Shown piece by piece: positions 35,559 through 48,024 of a stretch of DNA of 64,000 nt. Where the stretch lies: contig NC_133648.1 of NCBI RefSeq assembly GCF_009905375.1, positions 312,310,565 to 312,374,564 on the forward strand, given 5' to 3'. The notes under the pieces were generated by a model. The model was not told the DNA's origin. It saw only the letters and a list, made by a program, of their open reading frames with translations, and made no database searches. Within the stretch, counting starts at the first letter, position 1. Every line of letters begins with the position of its first letter. The position numbers and the translations under genes are program-made. Origin of the DNA: Apium graveolens (lineage: Eukaryota > Streptophyta > Magnoliopsida > Apiales > Apiaceae).

Positions 35559-36330
35559 GTCTCCCCTCCTTAAAAGGATTCCGTCCCGGAATCAGATAGA
35601 AAATGAATAGGGATACTTTCTTAGCATTACACTTTCTAACTCTCAAGTAAATTTTCCCACATTGTGGTTCTTCCATCAAACTCTGAATAGTTTGATAACC
35701 CTTCTCCTAAGCACTTGTTCCTTTTTCAATCTATAACCTTTCCTGGTTGCTCCATATAGGTTACGTCGGGTTGCATGTCTATGCGCTCATATCCCCCTAT
35801 TTATCTGGCATCTGAATTACACTTTCTTAACATTGATACGTGGAACACGTTATGAACTTGCTACAGGTTTGGGGGTAAGGCTAGCTCATACGCTAACTTC
35901 CCAATACTTCTTAATATATCCAAGGGTCCGATAAATTGTGGATTTAGCTTTCCTTTCTTTCCGAATCTCATCAATCCTTTCCAAGGGTTTCCAAGGGGAT
36001 ACCTTTAACAACACTAGGTCCCCTACTTCCTATTCTTTGTCCTTTCGTGTCAAATCAACATACTTCTTATGTCCATCTTGGGTTACTACCAGCCGTCCTC
36101 TGATTAGATCTATCATATCCTTGGTCCTTTGGACTACTGCGGGTCCGAGCATCTTGCGCTCTACAACTTCATCCTAATCATAAGGGAGATCGACATTGTC
36201 TTCCCTCAAGGATCTCATAAGGCGACATCTCGATAATGACATATGATCTATTGTCGTAAGAAAACTCAATCCGTGTTAAGTGATCATTCCAATTTCTTTC
36301 AAGTCTATTGCACAGACTCTCATTATAGCT
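35559..36330 (-). pseudogene. E5 integrase C-terminus and chromodomain remnant
   Basis: On the minus strand, 36330-36180 reads like the end of a gypsy integrase core (HLTRIEFSYDNRSY, MSPYEILEGRQC). Then come GPAVVQRTKDMIDLIRGRL, a GDLVLLKVSPWK-type C-terminal motif near 36020, and a chromodomain-like stretch (about 35780-35600, with MEQPGKVID and TMWENLLES). Stops interrupt at many points. The PPT follows directly at 35560. These motifs are typical of Tekay/Del chromoviruses. Confidence 0.7.
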
Positions 36331-39280
36331 TTTAACATTAGAGCTTTTGCTTCTCAATACCCATTCTTTTCCAGTTCGTAATCGCTACTGCCCTCCGTTC
36401 CTAATATTATACTGGTTACACTTTTGCTCACTAGCGTTCTATAACCTTTTAATAACCACGTCAACCTTAGTATCACGAATGTGTTTCCATTCCGAATACC
36501 ACCAAAATTTTACTACTCCTTTTTCAGCTGTTTCTATTATCGAAAGCTTCATCCTTCATATAGAAGTAAAATAATTTATTGAGAGATCACTATGATCATG
36601 AACACTTGTTATATCGCATAGTTAGTACAGAAGGTGGCCAGCCTTTAGTACTTGACAAGCAATTAAACAATAGATGGTATCCTACTAGGCTTCTATCACA
36701 CAGATAGATAGTCATTCGGCAATACCTCCCCTTCTGGAAGGGTTGTTCTTCTCAGCTTACATGAAATGAAAAGGAGAGAAAAGAACGAATTGAAGAGAAT
36801 TGTATATATAAAAAAATATACTGCCACAAAATATCTGGCTTGGAACCTACCTCTGAACTATAGAGGTTTGTCATAGGAGAACAAAACATATATGTATTTA
36901 TATCAACATCAAGTATTATAGCATCGTATTTCACATGCCTAAATATTTTTGCTATTCCGTCCATCATTCTATAGACCCATGCTCTTCCTCGAGCTTATAC
37001 ACAATCACCTTTGAAACTCCTTCGATACCGAAAATCGAACCTGGGATCTCATTCTAGACATCATCGTTACTTGAATTCTATGCTTGCACCGTAACCTTCC
37101 TCGTATAATAATACGACTCTCTATTGATAAGAAAGAATAAATATTCACTAGGTAGACACTCTACTTAATTAGTCTATCAATGATAACTTATACACTACCA
37201 CGACCCGATTAGTGGTACTCAATCTCAACAACCATTCAAATACAACTCTCACGGTTGTAATCAGCTCACCACTCACAGAATCACTGCTGCCTTACTATGG
37301 TCCACCACTGACCCACTGTAGTCATTCATTTTCCTTGAAGTCTTAATAGATAACCATACGGAGTCCATACATATCGTATCGAATTCTTCTAAGGAGGTAA
37401 CATAATCTCCATTCATGATTCATGAAGAACACTCCTGATCCTGACATACATACATGACATGAAGCAAATAAAATTACAGAAGAGTTTCCATCAAAGCAAC
37501 GATAGCAGGTTAATACCATTCTTAATCATATGCCTTAAATAGAAGACTTAACTCAAAGGTTCGTCTAGTCCTTTTTGAAACATGGTCCTGGCTTATCTCA
37601 AGATAGTATCTTCTGAGATAGATAGCTTGCTCATGGTGATTACATGAATTAAACCTTTACCAACTACTATTAGGGTTGGATATTTGCACAGTCATCAGAA
37701 GGAATGTCAATCTCTCCAACCATAAAACAACCTTTACGACTTCAACCATTATTACTGTATTCCTCTGGCACGAGCGCCTGTAATTGTCCTCTTACATTTA
37801 AAGTGTCGGCCACCTCTTTGGCCTTCCCTGATAGTAATATTTCCTTACAATCAATGTCGTCTTAACCACTTTCACTAATTTTCTACCCTATTTCCGATCA
37901 CTGCTTGAGTGAAGATGTTTTCCTTAAAATCAGATGAGTAAAAAAAAATATAACCATTTTTCCATAAGTTATTGCCTCAGTCTTTAGAGGCTAATCACTG
38001 TCAAGACTGACTCTCAATCATACTTAGAACATCTTTTATCGTGGGCCCTAATTGCCCTGAACAATTTCGACCTTTACTGGTTCGATTCATACTTTCTCGT
38101 GGTTTAACACGTGCCCCACTTGGCATCATTATAATTACGTCATATTTCCTTTATCCACATTTCTATTCTTGAGAATTTTGAATATTACCTTTTTCCTTGT
38201 AAAACCTCTAAGGTTATCCTTCAATCGTTCCTCCTGTATTCCCTAGATACAAGGCATATCAAAATACCATTTACTAATACTAGAACCATTGTCTATATAC
38301 TTCTGAAAAATTTCTCCACTGATTCTTAAAGGTTGTTGTTACCTTAACCCTTTCCCAATCATACTGTCAAAACTCATACTGTCCCTATTAAGGGTGACAT
38401 GCCAACCTTTATGCAGTCCCCTAGGATTCATTTTAAGTTACCAATGTTTTATCCTTAATTCCACCTTTAAAAGGTACCTGCATCCTTCCATGGATAAATC
38501 AAGTCATATATCCTTGATAGATTATCTTATTCATCATTCCCACCTCGATAGTCTATACCTAACTTCATAATAGCATCCTTATTCAAATTGAGGTCAATCC
38601 ATATGGCCTCCAAAAGATAACAATGGTCATCCGCTTTTCTTTCCTGATTTGGTAATGATAACATGGATGTTCTGGAAGATATTGGTCATGTTCAACGTGA
38701 ACTTCTTCTTAATAATTCCTTATTTACTTTTGTTGTTTATCCCAACAGTCATCTTAATGTTGGGATATCTCCCATACCTGGCGTCTCCCTTTCTGGGTAT
38801 CATGCCACCGGTCTTACACTTTACATTCTTGAAGGTCACTTCCTTCATCCGATTTTCCTAATTTCTTACTTCCTTGTCTCCCTAGTCTATACGCGTCTCA
38901 TTATTTATCCTTCGAACTATCTCAAGGTTTCCTCGAATCCTCCCAACTCACAGGGGATAAAATATATATATCTCTTATGCGTTCCACCATCAATTTAACT
39001 CATGGTGAATCACCCTCATCCTGACGATTACATACTTTTCTATTTCTATTGCTACGAGTCTTTAGGGTTTCCTCATACCGAACTCCCTTATCATTCCTCA
39101 AACTCTATTGCCGTTATATTCCTTTCCACTTCAATTTCTTTTAATTTTCCTTTCTCTTATCATTATTTCATGAACCAACACAACATAAGCATTGATTTCA
39201 AACATCCCGTCATTCTGGATTCGTGTCCTTAGAACGAATCTTGACAACTTTTTACAACTTAGATTCACAATTCATCATAC
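36331..39280 (-). other. E5 interior, degenerate
   Basis: About 3 kb that should hold the rest of gag-pol. I see only weak, scattered minus-strand similarity and dense stops in all frames. The plus-strand open frames here (36347-36574, 38649-38998 and others) look like chance. No ordered PR or RT core could be traced by eye. Confidence 0.5.
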
Positions 39281-39880
39281 TCGTCCGCCTTTGTGCTGGC
39301 TCTAAAGCTTTTACACTATCTCCATAATTTTGGGAAGTACCTTCCTGAAAACAATTGACTGAACTTTAATCAGTTTATTATAATCTCTTGCTCCGTGCCT
39401 TCCTTGGCCTTTCACCGGCAGGTGGCCTCTCTCTTAGGAGGGTAAGTGACAAAAATAGTCTTTTGTGATTCGTCAATCATTTAGAATCTCAATTGATTCC
39501 TCTATTTCCTTTAGCCAGGCTCTTGCCTCGACTAGGTCAACCTGTTCCTTGGAACTCTGAGAGCTTAGAGACTTAAAGGTCCTAAAAGAATTTCCTACTG
39601 CATGGTTTCCTCAAGGTGGTGGTTGGGGATAATAGTCTAAGTTCTCTTTAGACAGGTCCATGAATTGCCGTATAGGAGTACCGTCTCGAGTCTCCTTTCC
39701 TTTCTCAACTTTCTGTTTCCTTAGTATGAAATGTTTCATCCTTTTCCCATACTTGGGGTTATCTTATACGTTAAAATCCTCATTTTCCACTTCATTATGT
39801 TATGGGTTCCTTCTATCTTGATGGCGTCCTCCCTGACTATCACATTCAGGATTTGCTCTAAATCTTATTCCTCAAACTAG
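39281..39880 (-). pseudogene. E5 gag core remnant (displaced)
   Basis: Minus-strand reading has the Tekay-type gag pattern: IRQFMDLSKENLDYYPQPPP-like, GNSFRTFKSLSSQ, VEARAWLKEIEESIEIL. It is punctuated by stops. In an intact element gag lies between the PBS and protease; here it lies downstream of an RNase H/integrase piece, so the order is scrambled. Confidence 0.65.
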
Positions 39881-40690
39881 CTTTCATCTAAGATTTCATC
39901 TTTAGGCTCTTGAACATTTGGAACCCAAATTCTGTAGGAATACCTCATTATTCCTTTATCATTTTTCTCGGTGTTAATCTTTTATCTAATTGTTGGCTCT
40001 CTGCCTTCATTCATCACTTTTTCTGGCACAATATGCTCTTTTCCGATAATTCGGACTGTATTGCAATCTCAAACAGCTTTTCGGTACCGGCTCCGGTTAC
40101 CTTCACTTCTATTTCCAAAATCACTTATCAACTCTCCCAAAGACATTATCATCTTGAGTCTCTCCTTTTTACTAAGGGCATCAGCCACGACATTGGCTTT
40201 CCCCGAATGATAAAGAATCTCCCACTCATAATTCTTGATTAGCTCTAACCGCCTCCTCTGGCGTATGTTGAGCTCTTTCTACGGGAAAATGTACTAGAGT
40301 ACTTATGGCTTAGGTAAATCTCGCACTCCTCTCCATACAAATATTGCCTCCAATCTTTAGGGCAAAACTATTGCCACGAGCCCAAGCTCATGGGTGGGGA
40401 TATCAAATTTTAAATTCCCTTAATTGTCTTGACGCAGACGCGATTATCTTGTTGTGCTATATAAAAAGCACCCTAATTCCTTATGCGAAGCGTCACTTAC
40501 AAATCACAAAATCTCCTTTTTCCATCCGGCAACGCCAACATAGGGGCCATCACCAACCTTTGCTTCAGTTCTTAAAAGCTGTTCTCGCATTTCTCTGTCC
40601 ATTCGAACTTCTCAGTCTTACGAGTAAGCCGCGTTAAAGGGGCTACTATCTTTACAAACTTGAACGAACCTCCGGTAGTGACCGGCCAAT
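39881..40690 (-). pseudogene. E5 RT end, RNase H and integrase N-terminus (displaced)
   Basis: Minus-strand reading, left to right in the protein: TRKTEKFEWTEKCENSF and LVMAPMLALPDGK (RT connection), a DASHKELG RNase H start, LYGEECEIY, then ELNIRQRRRLELIKNYEWEI and HSGKANVVADALSKKERLK (RNase H end, 40275-40150). Next come MNEGREP and YSYRIWVPNVQ, which normally precede the integrase zinc domain. These are hallmark Tekay/Del motifs. Frequent stops and frame changes. It sits upstream of the gag core, the reverse of normal order. Confidence 0.75.
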
Positions 40691-40739
40691 CCTACCTCTG
40701 GTAGTCGACCTAACCATGGTCATCAATTCATCAGTGGTC

Positions 40740-40873
40740 CTTTATCCAATCTTGTCAGGATCCTCCATGGGATCCTCCTCAACAACTATCCCTTCTAGGA
40801 CAACATCCTCAACCGCTACATCTTCAATATCAACATCATCCGATCCTGCGTTAGGACGCTCTATCGGATCCAT
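40740..40873 (-). pseudogene. E5 gag N-terminal fragment
   Basis: ATG at 40873-40871 on the minus strand, about 250 bp downstream of the PBS. It codes for about 40 acidic residues (MDPIERPNAGSDDVDIEDV...) before a TAA near 40750. It then joins RT/RNase H sequence instead of continuing into gag, marking a deletion or rearrangement junction near 40690-40740. Confidence 0.6.
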
Positions 40874-41120
40874 AATCTGATCTCCAATAAGTAATAAAAC
40901 ATTATCGCGTTGTTGCTCCTCAACCTCAGGGTTCGGTGTCCCGCTACCATATACGATAACGAACTACGCTTCTATCACGATATTTATAAGGGTTCCCGTA
41001 AGGGTTTTAACTGTCAGTACTACGTTAGGTAGCCCGACTATGAACTTGGCAAGAGTTCTTATTTATCTTAGTGTACTTATTATCTTAACGTCACTTCATC
41101 TCTGAGGTTTATAACGCTTA

Positions 41121-41132
41121 GCTCTGATACCA
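41121..41132 (-). other. E5 primer binding site (initiator tRNA-Met type)
   Basis: GCTCTGATACCA on the + strand is the complement of TGGTATCAGAGC. It lies four bases from the right LTR (GAAG spacer in sense), the usual arrangement in Tekay-type elements. It sets the 5' end of E5 on the right. Confidence 0.93.
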
Positions 41133-41136
41133 CTTC

Positions 41137-44100
41137 TGTAACACCCCCAGATCCGGGGTCGGGGATCCGGGTTGTCACGAGTTCCATTTCCCTTAGTAAC
41201 ACCCAACCTTAATAATTAATCAACTACTCTGTACTGTGACCCCACGATAAACACACACACCACACGTTATAGTCTCAGAGATGAACATCCAAAAATAATC
41301 ACAAGTCATTTTATTCCACAATTATCTGCCAATACACCTTAGAAGGTTTTCTGAATAAATTTACATTTTCTTTGCCATTATTACAATTCGTAAATATACA
41401 TAATCTGGTACATCAAAAGTTGAAGCCTAGTCTATTGGTATTTCCATACCTCAGCTACAGTGACTTCAACACCTATAGGAAACTACGGAATGCTTCCTAT
41501 CCGCTCGCGAATTGGGAGCTTGGTCCTGTTCATCTTGTCTATCTGATGTTGTGTGATGAAAGAAGAAAGCAAGGGTGAGCAGCAAGCCCACCAAAATAAT
41601 ATGTATAATGATTAAAAATATATGAGCCTACTCATAATACTCATGAAAGTCTTGGTCAAAAGAAATGAACCAAGTTGATATCTTAATGCGATGAAGTCGC
41701 AAAATATTCAGTATATATATATATACATATATACTTTTCAAAATATTGGAAGTCCTCTTCCATGCATAATATACACAAAGTCCCAGTGTATAACTGTATA
41801 AAAAAATATCATTGCAAGGTGATCTCATATATCTAACCTTGTCTCAACGTTTTTCTGAAAATCTTTGTCATTCATAAGACAATTATTAATTAGATATAAG
41901 TTTAAAAGATGAAGTTACAAGATACCCCAATATACTTATATCTTTCCCAAATACTACTTGAACTACCACCGTTCAAGTTATAATTAGTTTCAAAAGTTCA
42001 TCACATAGATGAGACTACAAGACAAGATTTGAATAGATTCAATCTTTGAATATCATTATAAATAATGAAGTTACGAGATACTTCATTAAGTCCCGACATA
42101 TATATACACCTATATATATATATACATTTCCTGAAAACCTCTGTCATGTAAAGTATGAACAGAATTGCAATATCCAATAAATTTGGAAATGAAAGAATTT
42201 TGGCATAAACCAGATATCTTGCTGATCAGGCAAAGATACCCATAAGTAACCTTTTCTACTAGTAGATGGACGAATTCCCCACTGGTCATCACCCTGGTCG
42301 TAATAGGACCTTATGTTGGACTGCCACTCAGCCACTTATGCATTTGATGGACTCCCACTGAGCCACTTACACTATCATAGATGCCCACTGAGCCCATGTT
42401 GCTTATGCCGACTCGATAGATGGACTTACTTTCCGAGTGTTGGGTAAGTACTCAATTCATTTACCAAAACTGCAACCTTGTTGCGAATATAAAATACACC
42501 ATAGAGCCGGATCCCTTAGATTTTTGAGCGAGTATTCAAGTCCCCTTAAAATGGAAGATCTTGAATTTGAAAACAAGTTTTGGGATCCGCTCTACCCTTT
42601 TTAAATTCATTTTGAAGACTCGAAAACATTTTTAAGAATGTTTGGAGTAATGCTGATTTATGAAATAAATCAGTCCCAATATGAAAGAAATATCTGAATA
42701 TTATTATTTAAATAATATTCCCATAAAGAATAATGGAGGTAGAAGTTGGAAAACTTATACTCGAATGAATAGCAAATAATCAAAGATATACTTATACGAA
42801 AGTAATATCTTTATTTGAATAATCAAAAATAAGTTTGATTATCGACACCTTATTCTTTAATACAATAAAGAATATTATTAAGTAATAAGCGGAGTCATAA
42901 TACCTCGAATGAATACTATAAATAATATTCATAAAATAAAGGAGTCATACATCCTCAAATGAATATCCAAGTAATATTCAATAATAATATAAACTGAGTC
43001 ATAAGCATTCGAATGAATATTCAAATAATATTCAAATAATAAAATGAACTGAGTCATAAGCCTTCGAATGAATATTCAAATAATATTCAAATAATAAAAT
43101 AAAGGTATCGAATAAACCTTATTCGATCAATAGTTTTAAAAAAAACTATATCCATATATATATATATAAATATATATATATATACTCGGGAACATCGACT
43201 CCCGGTTTAGAAATATGTTTTCACCTTTGGGTCCCTATACTAAGGGTATATGCAAATTACCGCTATCCTCTAGCATAGGTATTATCAACTGAATCAACAG
43301 ATATATATGGAAAGAATACGAAACAGGCATGCATATATATATACCATAGCAGCATGCTTCAATATATTGCAACATTTGCTAATTAACCAACATGCATCTA
43401 TCGCAAGATAATGCATATACATATATACATCACAACAACAGTTATAACGGGTAGAAAACTTGCCTGAGCGACTGGGGGTTACGAATGGCTCGGGACGAGT
43501 CTGGTAACCTATAAACAACAAGTAAGTTGGAATTAAACCAAAGTCACTTGTAAATCTATACTCTAACCAACTCAGACTCTAACGCTCGTTTTGCGCTTAC
43601 TGATTCTCTTAAGTCACTCGAGTACCCTCGGCTCCACCATTTTTAATAATTTAACCTTTACGAGTTTTAAGGCGATTCCTTCGCGAGTGTCTTACCCACT
43701 GCCTAACACACTTACCATAAATGTTTCATACATTAATTAACCCTTTTTGGTCTTTAACCTATGTTTCAAAGTAAGGCGAGGGGAAAAGTTTCGTTCGCGA
43801 AACGCCGTTACTTGAAACGGTCGTTTCTCCTAAACCGTGCATCGGAATCGAGCGAACTACATATCAAAACGAAGCTCGTAACACGAGCTATCTAGACATG
43901 GCAATGGTCATAATCTAGCAGGGGGTTCTCGGGTCCTAATGTTATGCACAAAAACAGTCTAAAGAAAACCGGATGTTACGACAGCTATGTTTACGTGATT
44001 TCCCAAATTTAAACCATTCAAAACCAACCACAATTCAACCCCAAATCAATCATACAACCAACATCCCTCCAAACCACATCATAACAGCCCCAACAAATCC

Positions 44101-45247
44101 ACATTAACCATTTATACTTATTCCCCACATGAACTAAAAGCTTTACTTAGGTTCTTTAACTAATTATCAAGATCTACAATTCCAACAATACCACAAAACC
44201 AACTAATCTCTACAACTCAACCAAACTTGAAACAATCAAGCATCATGCTTCATATATACTATATCAATCATATTCAATCCTAATTACTCAAAACTAAAGC
44301 TAGGGTTTGTAGTTTATACCTTCCTTGGAGAGTGGAGAATCAAGAGAATGGCTTGGAATCACCCTTAAAGTCCTTATCCAAGCTTAATCTAAACAAAACT
44401 TCAAGAACACAAATTTTAGTTCTTGAAAAACACTATTCACCATCTTCTTTCATGATTTATAGAAAAAGATTGGCTTGGAATTAGAAGCTTAAACTTAGAG
44501 GAAGTATGTTACTATCCATGGGGAAGCTTAGATAATTACCTTGCTAAATAGTAAGTGGAGGAGCTTGGACTTTCATTTTTTAAGAAAAGAGGCCGAGAGC
44601 TAGCTTGGGAAGAAAGAGAGATTTTTGTGTTTTTTGCTTTGACTTTATTTTTGGTTGGTTGATTTTGTTTTGTTTTGTTTTAGGTCAATTACCTAATTAA
44701 CCTTGGACTTTGTGTGGTTCTCATTCAACCACACCTCCTTCCTTCCCATGTCATGCCTATGTCATGTTATGATGTCATCCTTCCCTCTTTGTCCTCCTCT
44801 CATTGGTTGGGTGACATCACTCACTCTAATCCCTTTGATTAACTTCCTAATTGTTTGCCTAATGACCGCTGATCTGTTATACGGTTCGCTTAACTTCCGT
44901 TTTCGTTTATCGTTTGAGGGATCATACCCGGGATCTTATTACTTAGGTTCCCTTAACCTTTCTCAATACATTATATTCCTTTTTATGATCCTCTATTATA
45001 ATCCTTTTTATCCTGTTACCTTATACTCAATTTTTTCCGTATCTATTGGATTTCCGGGAAAAATCAAAGTGTTCGGATTTGGATTCTGACGATCTTTACA
45101 TACACTTATATCCCATATAAAGTACTAATAAAATCTCAGAATATCCATATCAGACCCCCTACATAGTGTGGCATGAAAAGTTTTCTCATTCAGCAAAAAC
45201 ACTATTCATAAGGGTTTCAAAATTTCCCAAAAATTGGGGTTATTACA
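41137..45247 (-). repeat. E5 5' LTR (4111 bp, right copy)
   Basis: Starts TGTAACACCC and ends GGGTTATTACA on the + strand, with CCATT after it. It is unusually long for a gypsy LTR and has no coding content I can support. Confidence 0.95.
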
Positions 45248-47116
45248 CCATTGGAGGTGCACACTAATGCTTCTGATAAAGCTATTGGTGGTGGTTCAAG
45301 AGGGTCATCCGGTTGCATATAAAAGTAGGAAGTTAAAAGATGCTGAGCAGAGGTATAGTACTCAAGAGAAAGAAATGATTGTTATGATTCATTGCTTAGA
45401 TGTGTGGAGACATTACTTGTTGGGTAAAAAGTTTGTGGTGTGTACTGATAATGTGGCTAATACTTACTTCAAAACTCAGAAGAAATTAACTCCAAAGCAA
45501 GCTCGCTGGAAGGAATACTTGGCAGAATTTGATTTCACTTGGGTGCACAAGCCGGGAGCCCAAAACCATGTGGTTGATGCTTTGAGTAGAAAGGTGGTTG
45601 TGAAAGAATATGTCAATGCTCTAACAGTCATAAACTTAGATTTTGTGGGACAAATCAGGGCACTTTCGGGAAGCGATGAGGCATATAAGCGACTTATGAA
45701 AAAAGTGCATGAAGCCATTGTTCATAAGTATTGGATTGAAGATGGGTTGTTGCATGCCAAAGGCAACAGGCTCTATGTTCCTTGTGGTGGGAGTTTGAGA
45801 CTACAGATTTTGAGGGAGTCACACGACCCTAAGTGGGTTGGACATCCGGGTGTTGAAAGGATGTATGCTTTGCTGTGTAGAACATATATTTGGCCCAAGA
45901 TATTAGAAGACACAGAAGCGTATGTGAATTCATGTTTGGTTTGTCAACTTGACAAAATAGAAAAGAAGAAGGAAGCGGATTTATTGCAGCCTCTTCCAAT
46001 CCCTAACAGGCCATGACAGTGTATGTCATTGGATTTTATTTCAGGGCTACCTAGTGTTGATGCGATGTGATCTATTCTTGTGATTGTGGATATATTCTCT
46101 AAGTATGTTGTTTTTGTTCCTACACCGCATGCTTGTCCGGCTGATGTAGCCGCTGGGCTGTTTTTCAAGAACGTGGTAAAGTACTTTGGGTTGCCTGAAG
46201 ATGTGGTTAGTGATAGAGATGCAAGATTCACTGAAAGATTCTGGACAGTTTTGTTTGGGTTGCTGGGGTCTGAACTGAAATTTTCTACAGCAAATCATCC
46301 TTAAACAAATGGCCAAACAAAAAGGTTGAATGCTTTGATTGAGGAATACTTGAGGCACTTTGTCACTGCGAGTCAGAAAAATTGGTTAGACTTGATGGAC
46401 ACTGCACAGTTCTGTTTTAACTTGCAGCGTTCGTCATCAACAGGCAAGAGTCCTTTTGAGATGGTTTTGGGAGTGCAGCCTAAAACTCCAAATGAGGTAG
46501 CGTTTCAGAGAACGGGTGGAAATTGTCCCGCTGCTTATAGATATGTTATTGAGAGACAAGAAATGTTTGAAGATGCTCATGACAGCCTTAGTAAAGCACA
46601 ACATAGGATGAGGAAGTACGCCGATAAGAAGCGCATGCCTTTGGAATTTCAGGTTGGGGACAAGGTGTTGCTGAAATTGACACCACAGATTTGGAAGAAG
46701 ATTAGTTCAAAGTCAGTTCATCGTGGGTTGGTTCAGAAATATGATGGGCCATTTGAAGTTATCAAGAAAGTTGGTGTTGTAGCCTATCGATTGAATCTAT
46801 CAGTTAGGATGAAGTTTCATCCAACATTCCATGTGAGTTTTCTAAAGCCTTTCCATGAAAGTTTATTTAGTCAAAGGCAGCAATTCAAGCAGGCGCCTCC
46901 TACCATTCAGAAACAGTTTGACAAGATGTTTGATAAAATTCTTGATCATCGAACTATGGGGATGAGTAGGCAGAAAAGAAGGACTGATCACTTGGTGAAG
47001 TGGAAAGGTGAATCAGAAGTGGATGCTACATAGGAGAGAGATGTGACTTTGTGGAAATTTGAAGATCAGATTAGGGAGTACTTGGAAAACCCTCCAATGA
47101 GGACATTGGCCTCTTC
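45248..47116 (+). pseudogene. pol: E4 RNase H, integrase and chromodomain
   Basis: Continues E4 pol from 31448. RNase H: EVHTNASDKAIGG, then a small frameshift to VQEGHPVAYKSRKL, STQEKEMIVMIHCLDVWRHY, CTDNVANTYF, KPGAQNHVVDALSRK. Integrase: zinc region (HPGVERMYALLCRTYIWP, CLVCQLDK), core with SLDFISGLP and SDRDARF. The third catalytic position reads GQTKRLN where the family has GQTERxN: Glu is Lys. C-terminal GDKVLLKLTP, HPTFHVSFLKPF. Chromodomain at about 46960-47090 (DHLVKWKGESEVDAT, ERDVTLWKFEDQI). Stops at 46014, about 46068, 46302 and TAG 47031, the last replacing the conserved Trp of the chromodomain. Confidence 0.88.
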
Positions 47117-47131
47117 AAGTGGGGGAGGGTT

Positions 47132-48024
47132 TGTAAGCACTTAAGGCTGAAGTTGGATTTGGCTTGGCGGAGACTCATCCCAACGTCACCAAGGCCAGGC
47201 CCTAGGCGCCAAAGTGGGCGACCGCATGGAGCTTGATTGATCTCGATGGTGGGCTGAGTTATACTTGGTTCCTGATGCTAGTTGGCTTGACAATAATCAG
47301 ATTGTGTTGGGCTGAATATGTGGCTGGTTGGGGAGCCAAGGTGCATTATATTATTGGGCCCAAAGGCTGGGTTAATTATTGGGCTCATGTGGGGGAAATA
47401 AATTCTGGGCTATAAGTGGCATGGCTGTGAGACAACAAAAATGTGGATAATAGTTGGGCTGCATATATATATATACATATATTTATGGGTGTTTAGAGAT
47501 TGCTAGCAACTACTCAACAGATTGTACAAACCAATGGTTGGCTGCCAGGTGTCGCTGTAACGGCTGGAAACTACTTGGCTGAGAGTAACTGCTTATGTAA
47601 CTACTCAACAAGGGAGAAAAATATGGAAAGATATAGATAGGCATATACTTGATGTAATCTGTATCTTGTATTCATCATTCTGCACATAGAAAACTGTGTA
47701 GAGAAAGATAGGCAAACATTGTAGTCTTGGCTTATATTCTCTTGTATTCTTTTGGGTTGTGATGGCAATGAAAAGGTTGGGAGTGTATCTCCTGTAAAGT
47801 CTGTTGTGTGCTTATATTTACTAGTGGCTATAATCAGATTAGCATAAGTGTAAACGAAGGGTATTGGCTGCTGTTCTTGTGGCGCTTGCCTATACTGGGC
47901 GTCTAGGGCTGTTGGGGCGACTGGTTCTGTTGGGGCCGCGACTGAGCGACATGAATTTGTGGGTGACTGAGCGACCGAGATCAGGCCGCACATGCGACTT
48001 TGGAGAAAAAATAGGCCTGTGACA
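47132..48024 (+). repeat. E4 3' LTR (893 bp)
   Basis: Directly preceded by the PPT AGTGGGGGAGGGTT. About 54 differences from the left LTR by eye, including a short change in the (TA)n tract near 47465. Confidence 0.94.

Larger units (their letters stand above)
31449..45247 (-). mobile_element. E5: Tekay/Del-like Ty3/gypsy element with 4.1-kb LTRs, nested in E4
   Basis: Right and left LTRs are 4111 and 4110 bp. In sense orientation (minus) the element starts TGTAATAACCCC and ends GGGTGTTACA. The left terminal TGT is now TTT in the + reading. Flanks CCAAT / CCATT are a target duplication with one mismatch. PBS complement at 41121-41132, just left of the right LTR, fixes the minus orientation. 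PPT complement TCTCCCCTCCTT lies at 35560-35571. The interior (35559-41136) shows Tekay-type gag, RNase H, integrase and chromodomain pieces, full of stops and out of order. About 53 LTR differences by eye in 4110 (about 1.3%) make it the youngest datable pair. Confidence 0.9.
27888..48024 (+). mobile_element. E4: Ty3/gypsy chromovirus with 0.9-kb LTRs, nested in E1
   Basis: LTRs (896 and 893 bp) start TGTAAGnACTTAAGG and end CCTrTGACA. Flanks are ATAAG (27883-27887) and ATAGG (48025-48029), a target duplication with one mismatch. PBS TGGTATCAGAGC at 28786; PPT AGTGGGGGAGGGTT before 47132. Order gag, PR, RT, RNase H, IN, chromodomain makes it a chromovirus. The gag motif ELENFLWDMEQYFKAA suggests the Galadriel-like group (tentative). 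It carries E5 at 31449-45247. LTR divergence is about 6% by eye, the oldest datable pair here. Confidence 0.92.

Noticed and set aside
38649..38998. Overlapping + strand ORFs in the E5 interior
   Set aside because: E5 is on the minus strand; these are hydrophobic chance frames over degenerate sequence with no motif.
5597..41132. Possible tRNA genes at TGGTATCAGAGC sequences
   Set aside because: Each is only a 12-14 nt primer binding site next to an LTR; no cloverleaf surrounds it.
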